A model generated the notes under the pieces. It did not search any database. It was not told where the DNA came from and saw nothing but the letters and a program-made list of their open reading frames with translations. Below, piece after piece: positions 8,637 through 16,057 of a stretch of 18,748 nucleotides of DNA; the first letter of the stretch is position 1; every line of letters starts with the position of its first letter. A program made the position numbers and the translations under genes. The stretch comes from Planctomycetaceae bacterium. GTDB taxonomy: Bacteria > Planctomycetota > Planctomycetia > Pirellulales > Pirellulaceae. The stretch is from positions 1 through 18,748 of the forward strand of contig NYXM01000040.1 of NCBI GenBank assembly GCA_002685655.1. Reading direction: 5' to 3'.

Positions 8637-8696
8637 GGATCGCCGCAACCGAGCGATAGCTCGCATCGGTCCGAGGCACAACCTCGCTAGCGATCC
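8637..8696. promoter_or_regulatory. Possible three-way-junction structure
   Basis: An outer stem of seven pairs joins GGATCGC (8637-8643) to GCGATCC (8690-8696). Inside it are two hairpins. The first spans 8648-8670, with ACCGAGCGA pairing with TCGC and TCGGT around a TAGC loop and one bulged A at 8665. The second spans 8672-8686, with CGAGG pairing with CCTCG around a five-base loop. Together they give a compact cloverleaf-like fold in either strand. It could be an RNA leader for the plus-strand gene at 8851 or the minus-strand gene at 8516, a repeat element of the REP type, or a protein-binding palindrome. I do not recognise a known riboswitch class. Confidence 0.45.
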
Positions 8697-8725
8697 AGCG
8701 CAGCGACCCGTATACTACACAACTA

Positions 8726-8747
8726 CGGTCTAGTTTGACTAGTACCG
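8726..8747. repeat. Bulged inverted repeat
   Basis: CGGT then CTAG (8726-8733) pair with CTAG (8739-8742) and ACCG (8744-8747) around loop TTTGA, with a single bulged T at 8743. It lies 104 bases before the plus-strand ATG at 8851 and may be an operator or part of the leader. Confidence 0.4.
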
Positions 8748-8850
8748 CAAGCGAAAAGCGACCGATCAGGGGTACAGGAATCGCTCGCGGTCCACCGACA
8801 CCGATGGTTGGTTTGGCTCGAAGTCATCTAGTTGCTATAGTTCGTAACAG

Positions 8851-9903
8851 ATGTCACCAGATCAACATCCCCATTGTTCACACCACAAGATGATAAATGG
8901 TCGCGAACGAGTCCTAGCATTTTTGCAAGGCGAACCGGTTGACCGGCTGCCGCTGATGCCGGTCGTGATGATGTTTTGCGCCGATCAGATCGGCGTTAAG
9001 TACGGTGAATACGTCAAGGACTTTCGCGTACTGGCCGAGGCCCAGATTCGCACAGCGGAGCAGTTCGATTTTGATATCGTCTGCAACATGTCCGATCCCG
9101 CTCGAGAAGCGTCTGACTGCGGCGCGAAAGTCGAATTCTACGCTGACCAGCCCGCTGCGATCATCGAGAGCGATGCGCTGCTGGCAGACAAAGAATCGCT
9201 CGAACAATTGAAGATCCCCGATCCGCTTGGTGGTGGAAGAATGCATGATGCCGTCCACGCCCTGAAACTAATGAAGGAGCGCGTTGGCGATGAGAAAGCG
9301 ATTATGGGTTGGGTCGAAGGGCCCTGTGCAGAAGCAGCGGATCTGCGAGGAATCAATACGTTGATGCTCGATTTCTACGACGATCCCGCGTTCGTCCGCG
9401 GACTGTTCGACTTCACTTTGGAGATGGCGTTGCGTTACGCTCGAGCCCAGGTGGACGCGGGCGCAGATATCGTTGGCATCGGCGATGCCGCCGCCTCTTT
9501 GATCGGGCCCAAGTTCTACACTGAGTTTGTCTGGCCCTACGAGAAGAAACTCGTGGACGGAATTCAAGCCATGGGTGCGGCTGTCCGGTTGCACATCTGC
9601 GGCAACACAGCCTCGATTGTCGAAGGCATGGGGCGTTTGGGATGCGAGATTGTCGACTTGGATTACTTCACACCTGTCGATGAGGCGCGCAGAGCCATGG
9701 GGCCTGATCAGATACTGCTGGGAAATATCGACCCAGTCCGGGACTTACGTAACGCCAACGCCAAGTCGGTCACGGCTTCGATTGCTGAATGCCATCGCCA
9801 AGCCGGCGACCGCTTCATCGTCGGTGCAGGTTGTGAAGTGCCGCGTGACACGCCGTTGGAAAATGTTCGCGCAATGACTGCGTACGCAATCTCGCCCTTT
9901 TGA
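8851..9903 (+). CDS. UroD-superfamily protein, MtaA/MtbA-like methyltransferase
   Basis: The protein is cytoplasmic and 350 residues long. The family core begins at MINGRERVLAFLQGEPVDRLP (from residue 14), followed by MGWVEGPCAEAADLRG near 152-167 and LHICGN with H248 and C250. GAGCEVPRDTPLENV carries C328. The H-x-C...C set and the GCEVPRDTP signature are those of MtaA, MtbA and CmuA-type cobamide methyltransferases, and are absent from haem-pathway HemE. Substrate is unknown. No strong ribosome site precedes the ATG at 8851. The ATG at 8890 (residue 14) fits the usual family start better, so the first 13 residues are uncertain. It is 37 bases upstream of another UroD-fold gene and probably forms a two-gene operon with it. 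Confidence 0.85.
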   Translation: MSPDQHPHCSHHKMINGRERVLAFLQGEPVDRLPLMPVVMMFCADQIGVKYGEYVKDFRVLAEAQIRTAEQFDFDIVCNMSDPAREASDCGAKVEFYADQPAAIIESDALLADKESLEQLKIPDPLGGGRMHDAVHALKLMKERVGDEKAIMGWVEGPCAEAADLRGINTLMLDFYDDPAFVRGLFDFTLEMALRYARAQVDAGADIVGIGDAAASLIGPKFYTEFVWPYEKKLVDGIQAMGAAVRLHICGNTASIVEGMGRLGCEIVDLDYFTPVDEARRAMGPDQILLGNIDPVRDLRNANAKSVTASIAECHRQAGDRFIVGAGCEVPRDTPLENVRAMTAYAISPF

Positions 9904-9940
9904 ATCGGAAACAACAAACGAAACGATCGGGGGTCCTTTC

Positions 9941-11407
9941 ATGAGTACAACTGTTGACTTGGCGGTGTCGGATGATCTAGCGGCTCGGTACGCGGAGCGT
10001 TTCGCCAGATATACGACGGCGATGCGTAACGAAATGCCGGATCGCATTCCGATTCGACCTTTCGTTGCCGAGTTCACCGGAGTGTATTCCGGAAACACCT
10101 GCCAGGAACTCACACACAACTATCAGATCGCGTTTGACGCCGCCTGCAAGTGCGCGTCGGACTTCGAATGGGATGCAGTTGTGGCAAACATGGTCTACGT
10201 CTGGACGGGGCTCGCGCAGTCGATGGGGCTGAAGTACTACGCCATTCCCGGAATCGACATCCCGGCCGATACCGGCTTTCAGTCCCGCGAGCCGCCGCAG
10301 AACAATGCGTTCATGCAGCCCGACGAGTACGACGCGCTGATCGAGGATCCGACAGGCTTCTTGTACAACGTCTGGCTACCTCGTGTTGCCGCGCAGTTGG
10401 TGCCGATCGGTGAACCATGTACGGTCGAAAACAACCTGGCGTTGGTCAAGACGGGCATGGCTATGATGCAGTACTTCACGGCGTTCGGCCCACAGGTAGA
10501 GCGATTGCGCACGGAGTGTGGCACCGTTTCGGCCATCGCCGGGATTTTGAAGGCCCCATTGGACATCATCGCTGACAAAATGCGAGGCTACCTGGGGCTG
10601 GTTGACGATCTGTTCGAGCGTCCTGAAAAAGTTCTTGCGGCCTGCGAGGCACTCGCGCCGCATCTGGCGTACGTAGCCAAGACGACCGGTGATCCGGACA
10701 GGAACGTGCCGGTTGGCCTTTGGATGCATCGTGGCGGCGTTCCGTTCGTCTCACCAAAAATCTTCAAGAACATATACTGGGCGACGCTGAAGCCGATCAT
10801 TCAGGACCTCTGGTCCGAAGGTCTGCAAACGCTGTTCTATGCAGAAGGAAGCTGGGACCATCATCTCGAATCGTTTGCCGAACTGCCCGACCGGAGTATC
10901 GTATACCACCTCGACCAGGGCGACATCTACAAGACACGGAACGCCCTGGGCGACAAGTTCTGCTTGAGTGGTGGGGTGCCGAACACCTTGCTTTCCTTGG
11001 GCGAGCCGGCAGACGTTCGCAAGCGTTGCCTGGAACTGATCGAAGGCATTGCTCAAGACGGCGGTTACATCATGGACGCCAGCGCAATCGTCCAGAACGA
11101 TGCGACAGTCGAGAACATGCGTGTGATGACCGAAACGACGCTGGAACACGGTGTCTACTCGCGCGGCCACAGCGGAGGTAGCTTGACTGCGGGCGGCCCG
11201 CGACCGTTGCCCACAGATGCAAAGCCTGGCACATTCCTGGCAGCTCCATCCGAGGAAAAGCCGCAGCCGGGCGAGTGCTATGCGTGGCGGAAGAAAAAAG
11301 CGGAAATCGGCACAATCGAAGGCGACGAGGACGTCTGCCAGAAAACTTGGCAGGAGATGGATGCCCTCGGCAATGCGTTCATCTGGCAGCTACTTCTGTC
11401 CTTTTAG
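9941..11407 (+). CDS. Divergent long UroD-superfamily protein lacking the canonical zinc site
   Basis: This 488-residue cytoplasmic protein opens with RYTTAMRNEMPDRIPIRPF (23-41), recognisable as the UroD-fold start. It is about 130 residues longer than its neighbours, with extra sequence in the middle (about 100-190) and a C-terminal tail (about 405-488) containing SRGHSGGSLTAGGPRPLP. Where methyltransferases have LHICG, it reads LFYAEGSWDHHLE (298-310). Where they have GCEVP, it reads YIMDASAIVQNDATVENMR (376-394). So the His-Cys-Cys zinc ligands are absent, and E302, D306, H307 and H308 are nearby candidates for a different centre. The next strand, VYHLDQGDIYK, resembles the family's corresponding strand. 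It follows the 8851-9903 gene by 37 bases, with GGGGG about seven bases before ATG. It may be a substrate-side methyltransferase or a decarboxylase. The reaction is unknown. Confidence 0.8.
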   Translation: MSTTVDLAVSDDLAARYAERFARYTTAMRNEMPDRIPIRPFVAEFTGVYSGNTCQELTHNYQIAFDAACKCASDFEWDAVVANMVYVWTGLAQSMGLKYYAIPGIDIPADTGFQSREPPQNNAFMQPDEYDALIEDPTGFLYNVWLPRVAAQLVPIGEPCTVENNLALVKTGMAMMQYFTAFGPQVERLRTECGTVSAIAGILKAPLDIIADKMRGYLGLVDDLFERPEKVLAACEALAPHLAYVAKTTGDPDRNVPVGLWMHRGGVPFVSPKIFKNIYWATLKPIIQDLWSEGLQTLFYAEGSWDHHLESFAELPDRSIVYHLDQGDIYKTRNALGDKFCLSGGVPNTLLSLGEPADVRKRCLELIEGIAQDGGYIMDASAIVQNDATVENMRVMTETTLEHGVYSRGHSGGSLTAGGPRPLPTDAKPGTFLAAPSEEKPQPGECYAWRKKKAEIGTIEGDEDVCQKTWQEMDALGNAFIWQLLLSF

Positions 11408-11462
11408 TCAGAGGCATGATCGCCGACGTCAACTCCTTGCGGTTTGCGGCGCTTGTCCAAGC

Positions 11463-13325
11463 CTACGGCTGATTGCCCTCCTGTTCTTTGGCGATGGGCT
11501 GCAGGTCGACAGTTGACATGCTGTGCGAGTACTGCACGACTTGATCGCACGCAACGTTCTCATAGCGATCTTCATCGCCATCGGGCCAGTGGATCGTGAT
11601 TTCGTCCACGGTTTGAGTGTCAGCCAGTCCGAAATGCAGATCCGTGGGGCTCTGAGAAAGATACGATCCATCGGCACCGACCTGAGCTGTTTGCACGCGA
11701 TCCCCAATGCGGATCGCCACACGTGCGCCTAGTGCGGACGTGTTGCCACCCTGCTGTCGCAGCCGCACTCCAATCCAATGCCCGGAATCAGACGATGTAT
11801 TTCGCAGAACGATCGGTTCCCCACCGTGAACCATGATCGCCAAGTCCAGTCTGCCGTCGCCATCGTAGTCGGCGTGCGCTCCGCCGCGGCCGACGATCGG
11901 TTCGCCCAGCCGAGGACATGCCTGTCTGCCAATCTCAAAGAAGCCACGAGGCGGTTGTTGACGAAAGACGTGTGGGCGTTGCGGTGCGAGTTGTGTCGGG
12001 TCGTCCGCCATCTGCAAGGTGTTGCCGTTGACCACCCACAGATCAGAATGGCCGTCATTGTCGAAGTCAGCGAAACCGGCGGCCCAGCCAACCATGTTTA
12101 GAGAGAGCTGCCCCAATCCCACGGAATCGGAGTTGTCTGCGAAGAACACGGGACGATCCTGCTCGTTGCCAGCCGACATCTCCGCAAGGTCGGAGAACAT
12201 GTTTTCATAGAAGGCATTCTCCTGGGCGACCCAGTGGGTAACGAAGAGATCAAGGTCACCGTCGTTCTGGTAATCGCAGACGGCCAATCCCATCGCACCA
12301 CGATAGTCCGCCGCCAGGGACTGGGCACCAACATCCTCAAACATCCCATTGCCTTTATTGCGATAGACGGCATTCGCGGAAACGTCGTTGGCAACGTACA
12401 GATCGATCCATTGGTCGTTGTCGAAGTCAAACCAAACGGCACCTAGTGACCGGCCCTTAGCATCCTCCACACCGACCTGCTCGGCGATATCGGTAAAAGT
12501 ACCGTCGCCATTGTTGTGATAGAGAATGTTCGCATCGGCTGGATAAGATGAAGGATTGATCGTATACGGGTTGACCTCGTCTCGCACTTGTGCTGAACCG
12601 TTCCGATCTTCGTCGCGATACTCGAACCGGACGTATGTACACACGTAGAGGTCAATACGTCCATCGCGATCGTAGTCGCCCCAGGCACATCCGGCGCTGA
12701 ACCGATCGTCGCCGACACCGGCGATATCGGTCACGTCTGTAAACGAGCCGTTGCCATCGTTGCGAAACAGCACGTTGGGCCCGTAGGCGGTGATGTACAG
12801 ATCCAGATCGTTGTCGTCATCGTAATCCCCCCAAGCTGCCGCCATACCGAACAGAGCCCGATCGACACCGGCTTGTTTCGACACGTCAACAAAGCGGTCA
12901 TCGCCATCGTTGCGGTAGAGGGCGCAACGTCCAGTTTCAGTTTCCGCGGAAATGGGATCACGAACCGTGCCGTGAAAATTGACCAGGTACAAGTCCGGGT
13001 CACCATCACCATCGTAGTCACCCCACGCGAGACCCGACCCCATATCCTCTGGCAAGAGCGACTGGCGGGTGGCGGGGAAATGCCTGAACCGAATGCCGGT
13101 CTCTTTCGTCACGTCGTCGAACGAAAAACGCACCATCTCGGGCGAGATATCACGATCGAGGACGCTTGTCAAACCACCGATCGTTCCGTCTGCATTCGGT
13201 GCCGAAGGGTCTTTTCGCATCGTGCCCAGGAAGGCAACGTAACTGAGAACTAGTGCTGCCAAGATGCACGGCACGCCCCATCGCAGCATTAACAGGTGAC
13301 GCTTACTCAGCCGACGTCGTGCCAT
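11463..13325 (-). CDS. Membrane-anchored FG-GAP/VCBS repeat protein with ASPIC/UnbV domain (CRTAC1-like)
   Basis: The protein has about 620 residues from this start. It begins MARRRLSKRH, then a single hydrophobic anchor (ILAALVLSYVAFLG), so the bulk should sit outside the inner membrane. Seven acidic calcium-loop repeats are visible: DYDGDGDPDLYL, DYDDDNDLDLYI, DYDRDGRIDLYV, DFDNDQWIDLYV, DYQNDGDLDLFV, DFDNDGHSDLWV and DYDGDGRLDLAI. These form a beta-propeller. The C-terminus, with GARVAIRIGDRVQ, GSYLSQSPTDLHFGL and ITIHWPDG, is an ASPIC/UnbV domain. I chose 13325 over the ATGs at 13355 and 13331 because AGGA (13335-13338) lies nine bases before it. Its start overlaps the 3' end of the cytochrome gene by 23 bases, which suggests translational coupling and a joint role. 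The gene converges with 9941-11407, 55 bases away, and no clear terminator was found between them. Confidence 0.85.
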   Translation of the reverse strand: MARRRLSKRHLLMLRWGVPCILAALVLSYVAFLGTMRKDPSAPNADGTIGGLTSVLDRDISPEMVRFSFDDVTKETGIRFRHFPATRQSLLPEDMGSGLAWGDYDGDGDPDLYLVNFHGTVRDPISAETETGRCALYRNDGDDRFVDVSKQAGVDRALFGMAAAWGDYDDDNDLDLYITAYGPNVLFRNDGNGSFTDVTDIAGVGDDRFSAGCAWGDYDRDGRIDLYVCTYVRFEYRDEDRNGSAQVRDEVNPYTINPSSYPADANILYHNNGDGTFTDIAEQVGVEDAKGRSLGAVWFDFDNDQWIDLYVANDVSANAVYRNKGNGMFEDVGAQSLAADYRGAMGLAVCDYQNDGDLDLFVTHWVAQENAFYENMFSDLAEMSAGNEQDRPVFFADNSDSVGLGQLSLNMVGWAAGFADFDNDGHSDLWVVNGNTLQMADDPTQLAPQRPHVFRQQPPRGFFEIGRQACPRLGEPIVGRGGAHADYDGDGRLDLAIMVHGGEPIVLRNTSSDSGHWIGVRLRQQGGNTSALGARVAIRIGDRVQTAQVGADGSYLSQSPTDLHFGLADTQTVDEITIHWPDGDEDRYENVACDQVVQYSHSMSTVDLQPIAKEQEGNQP

Positions 13326-15645
13326 CACCATTAATCCTGATACGAGCGGTTGCACGCGTCATTTCACTGGCCGGCGACCGGACGCCCGCCGCTTCTCCGT
13401 AAACACGGTTGAGAAACTCAGGGTTAGCTTTGCGATACCAAAGTATCGCTTCGACCAACAACTCAGTGCTTGGCGCATCCGTCGGTGTGGGTACCACGAA
13501 ACTCTGTGACCGATGTCCTGGCGATTGTTTTTCACCGTTGTCGACAACTCGACCTCGTGCCATGGACGGACATTGAAACTGTACCGCAACACTATCCGTA
13601 ACGCCTGGATAAAGGGAGCGTTTGTAACTGGCGCCGACCAGATCCCATAGGTTATGGCGATCGATCAACTTACCCTGGCGATCAAAACCATCTGCCTTAA
13701 ACCAGACCGGCGCATCTTGGATTCGATCGTCCTCGCCGACGGCACCTCTGTGGTAGATCTCGTTGCCCGCGTCGTCGGTCACTTTAAGCTCGATCCAGCT
13801 TTCTATCATATCGAGCGGGCCCGTTGGAAAGTCATGGCCCGTCTTGTTGTTCGTCAGGACGACTTGCACCGAGAGTTGTTCGCCGGACGAGACTTCCTCG
13901 GGGGCCATGACCTTCATGCGAACTACCGGGCCGCTGGTCCATTTATCGGCGATCTCGGGGATCTCGATCTCACCCCGCAACCACTTCTTCGTAAGGCGCA
14001 CGTGTTTCTCGTGTCCCTTCAGTTTCTGAAGTTCTGGAATGTACTGATTGCTGGCCAGCGTGCGATGGCTACGGTGCAGGCGATCGTTCGGCAGACGGTT
14101 GTAGTCCGTGGCATCGCCACGAGCCGGATCATCGCTCTCAGACAACGGCATGTGGCACTCGCGACAGTTGATCGTCTTGGTTGGGTCACCCTCGTGATGC
14201 CATTTGCTGTTCTTCCAACTGTCGTATTGGTTCTGGCCCTGCACTTTGCCGATGTCCGTATTGACCTCCTTATCGAGGTACTGCTTGTGGCAGGCCGCGC
14301 AGAATTCAGCTGTCTTGTAAAGCGGTCGCGAGTAGGACGTGATGTGGTGTTGTGGATACGTGCGAATCAGGAAGTCGCTAACGAACTTTGCCAGCTTTCC
14401 TTCGTGCTGCTCGTACACATATCGCGAGGGCGGTTCAACGGTGTAGTTGCCGTTACCCTGTACGTCCGTCTGAGTAATGCTGTGGCACACCAGGCAGGAA
14501 ATGCCTTCGTCCGCACCGGCGGCGCTCAACGTAATGTTGCCAGAGTTCTTCGCGCCGCTGAACAAAGAAATCGGATCATGGCAGCCGGCGCAATACCGCG
14601 TATGCTCCGGTGATGTTTCGCTGGACATCAGCGTCTGGACGCGTTGAAACATGTCGTCCATCGAAGAATAGCGGTGAGCGCTTGGCAACCATTCTTCGTA
14701 GATCTGAGTGTGGCATCCGCTCGTTCCGCAACTTGCGGATCCCGCCAAACTCTCTGCTTGGAGCGCCCCAGCCTGTTTCATGGTTGCCGCGGCGTCGGCG
14801 AAAACGCTCTTGAGCTTTTCGCGCTGCTCTTCGTCGAGATCGAGGTTGGCGGTACAATCACGCATCTGCTCAAAGAGACTTCCCTGTGCATTGGCATTGT
14901 CCTGAAGTGAAGTCAAGACAACCTCGTGATGTTCGTCGCCAACCGCTTCGACAACTTTCTGCCGAACGGAATCCGTCCATTGGGAATGATCGATCGTGGA
15001 CAGGCTGGGAGCAAACGGTCGGTCTTCGCCGAATCGCCAGTTGTAGTCGTCCGGAAAACTGCGGTCCTGGCCAGGCTCGGTATAGACGGCCATCAACAGT
15101 CCGCAAAGCGCCAACAAGCTCGCACATCCAACGAGACTTCGTACATAGAATGCACGCCGAGCAGTGAGAAGTTGCTGGCGGGCATCCGGGTTATTGACTT
15201 TACGAATGACAACCGTCACCACGTGGACGACAACAAAAACCGCCAAGCCAATTCCCGTCACCAGGTGTACGAGATCCCAGACATAGTCCATCCTCGGACC
15301 GACTACACCTTGCCAAGTTACGACCAGACCACTCACGATGCAAACAGCCACAAGCGCGGCCGCGATGTATCCCAGCAATTGGTAATGACTGAAGTTCCCC
15401 TTTCGTCGCACCCACCAATGCCGCGCCATATACCAGATCACCGGCAGCAAGAAGACGAAACCGATCACGGTATGGAGCAGCACCGAGAACTGGGCCAATT
15501 GACTGAACGGCAGCAACCAAATGGCCAATCCCGTCAGCGTCTCGAAAAGAAAATAACCTGCAGCGATCGAAGTCAGCCAGGATCGCCATTCAGCAACAGC
15601 GTTTTTTTCTAGCGCCGACGGTTGCCCGGTCGTCCTGTCTCGCAT
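13303..15645 (-). CDS. Membrane di-haem b / multihaem c-type cytochrome
   Basis: The protein has about 780 residues from this start. Positions below are numbered from the longer frame at 15690. Five hydrophobic helices lie near 36-60, 67-90, 103-127, 137-162 and 181-203. Histidines H73, H91, H142 and H156 in helices 2 and 4 could bind two b haems. The exported part has four CxxCH sites (367-371, 399-403, 464-468 and 509-513) and one CX4CH site (C321, C326, H327), so about five c haems. The segment after the first haem (YEEWLPSAHR) resembles cytochrome c554-like proteins, and residues of about 590-780 form a beta-rich, Ig-like tail. The likely role is electron transfer between quinone and a periplasmic partner. 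Start 15645 has GAGG (15654-15657) eight bases upstream. The ATG at 15690 has no usable site, and its 15 extra codons cross a run of eight G. Confidence 0.85.
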   Translation of the reverse strand: MRDRTTGQPSALEKNAVAEWRSWLTSIAAGYFLFETLTGLAIWLLPFSQLAQFSVLLHTVIGFVFLLPVIWYMARHWWVRRKGNFSHYQLLGYIAAALVAVCIVSGLVVTWQGVVGPRMDYVWDLVHLVTGIGLAVFVVVHVVTVVIRKVNNPDARQQLLTARRAFYVRSLVGCASLLALCGLLMAVYTEPGQDRSFPDDYNWRFGEDRPFAPSLSTIDHSQWTDSVRQKVVEAVGDEHHEVVLTSLQDNANAQGSLFEQMRDCTANLDLDEEQREKLKSVFADAAATMKQAGALQAESLAGSASCGTSGCHTQIYEEWLPSAHRYSSMDDMFQRVQTLMSSETSPEHTRYCAGCHDPISLFSGAKNSGNITLSAAGADEGISCLVCHSITQTDVQGNGNYTVEPPSRYVYEQHEGKLAKFVSDFLIRTYPQHHITSYSRPLYKTAEFCAACHKQYLDKEVNTDIGKVQGQNQYDSWKNSKWHHEGDPTKTINCRECHMPLSESDDPARGDATDYNRLPNDRLHRSHRTLASNQYIPELQKLKGHEKHVRLTKKWLRGEIEIPEIADKWTSGPVVRMKVMAPEEVSSGEQLSVQVVLTNNKTGHDFPTGPLDMIESWIELKVTDDAGNEIYHRGAVGEDDRIQDAPVWFKADGFDRQGKLIDRHNLWDLVGASYKRSLYPGVTDSVAVQFQCPSMARGRVVDNGEKQSPGHRSQSFVVPTPTDAPSTELLVEAILWYRKANPEFLNRVYGEAAGVRSPASEMTRATARIRINGDGTTSAE

Positions 15646-15735
15646 CGCGCACGCCTCGCTCGTCACGATCGAGGGGGGGGACTGGCCCATTCCACGATCG
15701 ATCTTCGCTCAAAGAATATCGTAAAGTGAACTTCA

Positions 15736-15741
15736 ATTATA
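15736..15741 (-). promoter_or_regulatory. Possible -10 element for the cytochrome operon
   Basis: The minus strand reads TATAAT here, a perfect -10 hexamer about 90 bases upstream of the ATG at 15645. The expected -35 position has only pyrimidine-rich TTCTTC, a poor match. A single hexamer can occur by chance in this locally AT-richer spacer, so the call is tentative. Confidence 0.35.
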
Positions 15742-15794
15742 GCGTATGTGAACGCAAGAAGAAGAGTAACGCCCAGAATTTGCCTGTGATCGAA

Positions 15795-15813
15795 GGGGTC
15801 GGGAGTCTCTTTC
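15795..15813 (-). repeat. Interspersed repeat, copy B (inverted)
   Basis: Read on the minus strand, this copy matches GAAnAAGACTCCnGACnCC with one mismatch. It forms the left part of a 22-bp inverted repeat (15798-15819) that pairs with 15882-15903 with one mismatch and a 62-base loop. Confidence 0.6.
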
Positions 15814-15849
15814 GGCCAAAGCTCGCCCAAAACTCGTACGCTGTCATCC

Positions 15850-15868
15850 GAAGAAGACTCCAGACGCC
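15850..15868 (+). repeat. Interspersed repeat, copy C
   Basis: This is a perfect match to the 19-base consensus. It belongs to a longer 26-bp direct repeat (15854-15879) that recurs at 15892-15917 with two differences, both copies ending in CCTTCCTGCAATC. It lies inside the loop between copies B and D. Confidence 0.65.
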
Positions 15869-15887
15869 TTCCTGCAATCTCTTGGCC

Positions 15888-15906
15888 GAAAAAGACTCCC
15901 GACACC
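15888..15906 (+). repeat. Interspersed repeat, copy D
   Basis: This is a perfect match to the 19-base consensus, in direct orientation to copy C at a distance of 38 bases and inverted to copy B. The 26-bp direct repeat shared with copy C extends to 15917. Confidence 0.65.
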
Positions 15907-15961
15907 TTCCTGCAATCGGTTGATTCAAACTGACCCACGACCCAGAATTCTCGTGGTGGGA

Positions 15962-15993
15962 GACTCGCTGCAACTACCTCAGTCGAGCGAGTC
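15962..15993. repeat. Eight-bp perfect inverted repeat
   Basis: GACTCGCT (15962-15969) pairs exactly with AGCGAGTC (15986-15993) around a 16-base loop. It follows the 6-bp stem at 15935-15956 and precedes the ankyrin remnant. Function is unknown. Confidence 0.45.
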
Positions 15994-16057
15994 GTGGCGT
16001 CATGGTGGTCGAGACGCCAAGAAACGAACTCATGTCCTTACGAATAGCTCACGTTGG

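Larger units (their letters stand above)
8517..8850. promoter_or_regulatory. Divergent intergenic region with several dyads
   Basis: This 334-base stretch separates the two divergent gene sets and should carry both promoters. No convincing -35/-10 pair could be placed on either strand. TTGACT on the minus strand at 8590-8595 and TATACT at 8711-8716 on the plus strand are isolated half-promoters. It contains hairpins at 8613-8631, 8637-8696 and 8726-8747, listed separately. No open frame here looks coding. Confidence 0.55.
15691..16057. other. Repeat-rich intergenic spacer
   Basis: No credible gene is seen in these 367 bases. It holds three copies of an interspersed repeat (15795-15813, 15850-15868, 15888-15906). 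It also has a 22-bp inverted pair (15798-15819 with 15882-15903), a 6-bp stem CCACGA/TCGTGG (15935-15940 with 15951-15956), and an 8-bp stem GACTCGCT/AGCGAGTC (15962-15969 with 15986-15993). Small minus-strand frames here are made largely of repeat sequence. The rightmost part borders the ankyrin remnant. Confidence 0.6.

Noticed and set aside
11408..11462. Bidirectional terminator between the convergent genes
   Set aside because: GCTTG/CAAGC is a short stem with a two-base loop and no T-run on either side, so it does not support a terminator call.
13654..14613. 319-codon plus-strand open frame
   Set aside because: It lies wholly antisense to the cytochrome gene, whose haem motifs and helices are clear. 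The translated sequence shows no recognisable domain.
14926..15612. 228-codon plus-strand open frame
   Set aside because: It is antisense to the membrane part of the cytochrome gene and its composition is that of a shadow frame.
15854..15917. Possible CRISPR array
   Set aside because: Only two direct copies of 26 bp with mismatches, a third copy inverted, and no cas genes nearby.
15663..15973. Small minus-strand frames in the repeat-rich spacer (15663-15938 and 15737-15973)
   Set aside because: They are composed largely of the interspersed repeats, have no ribosome site and show no domain.
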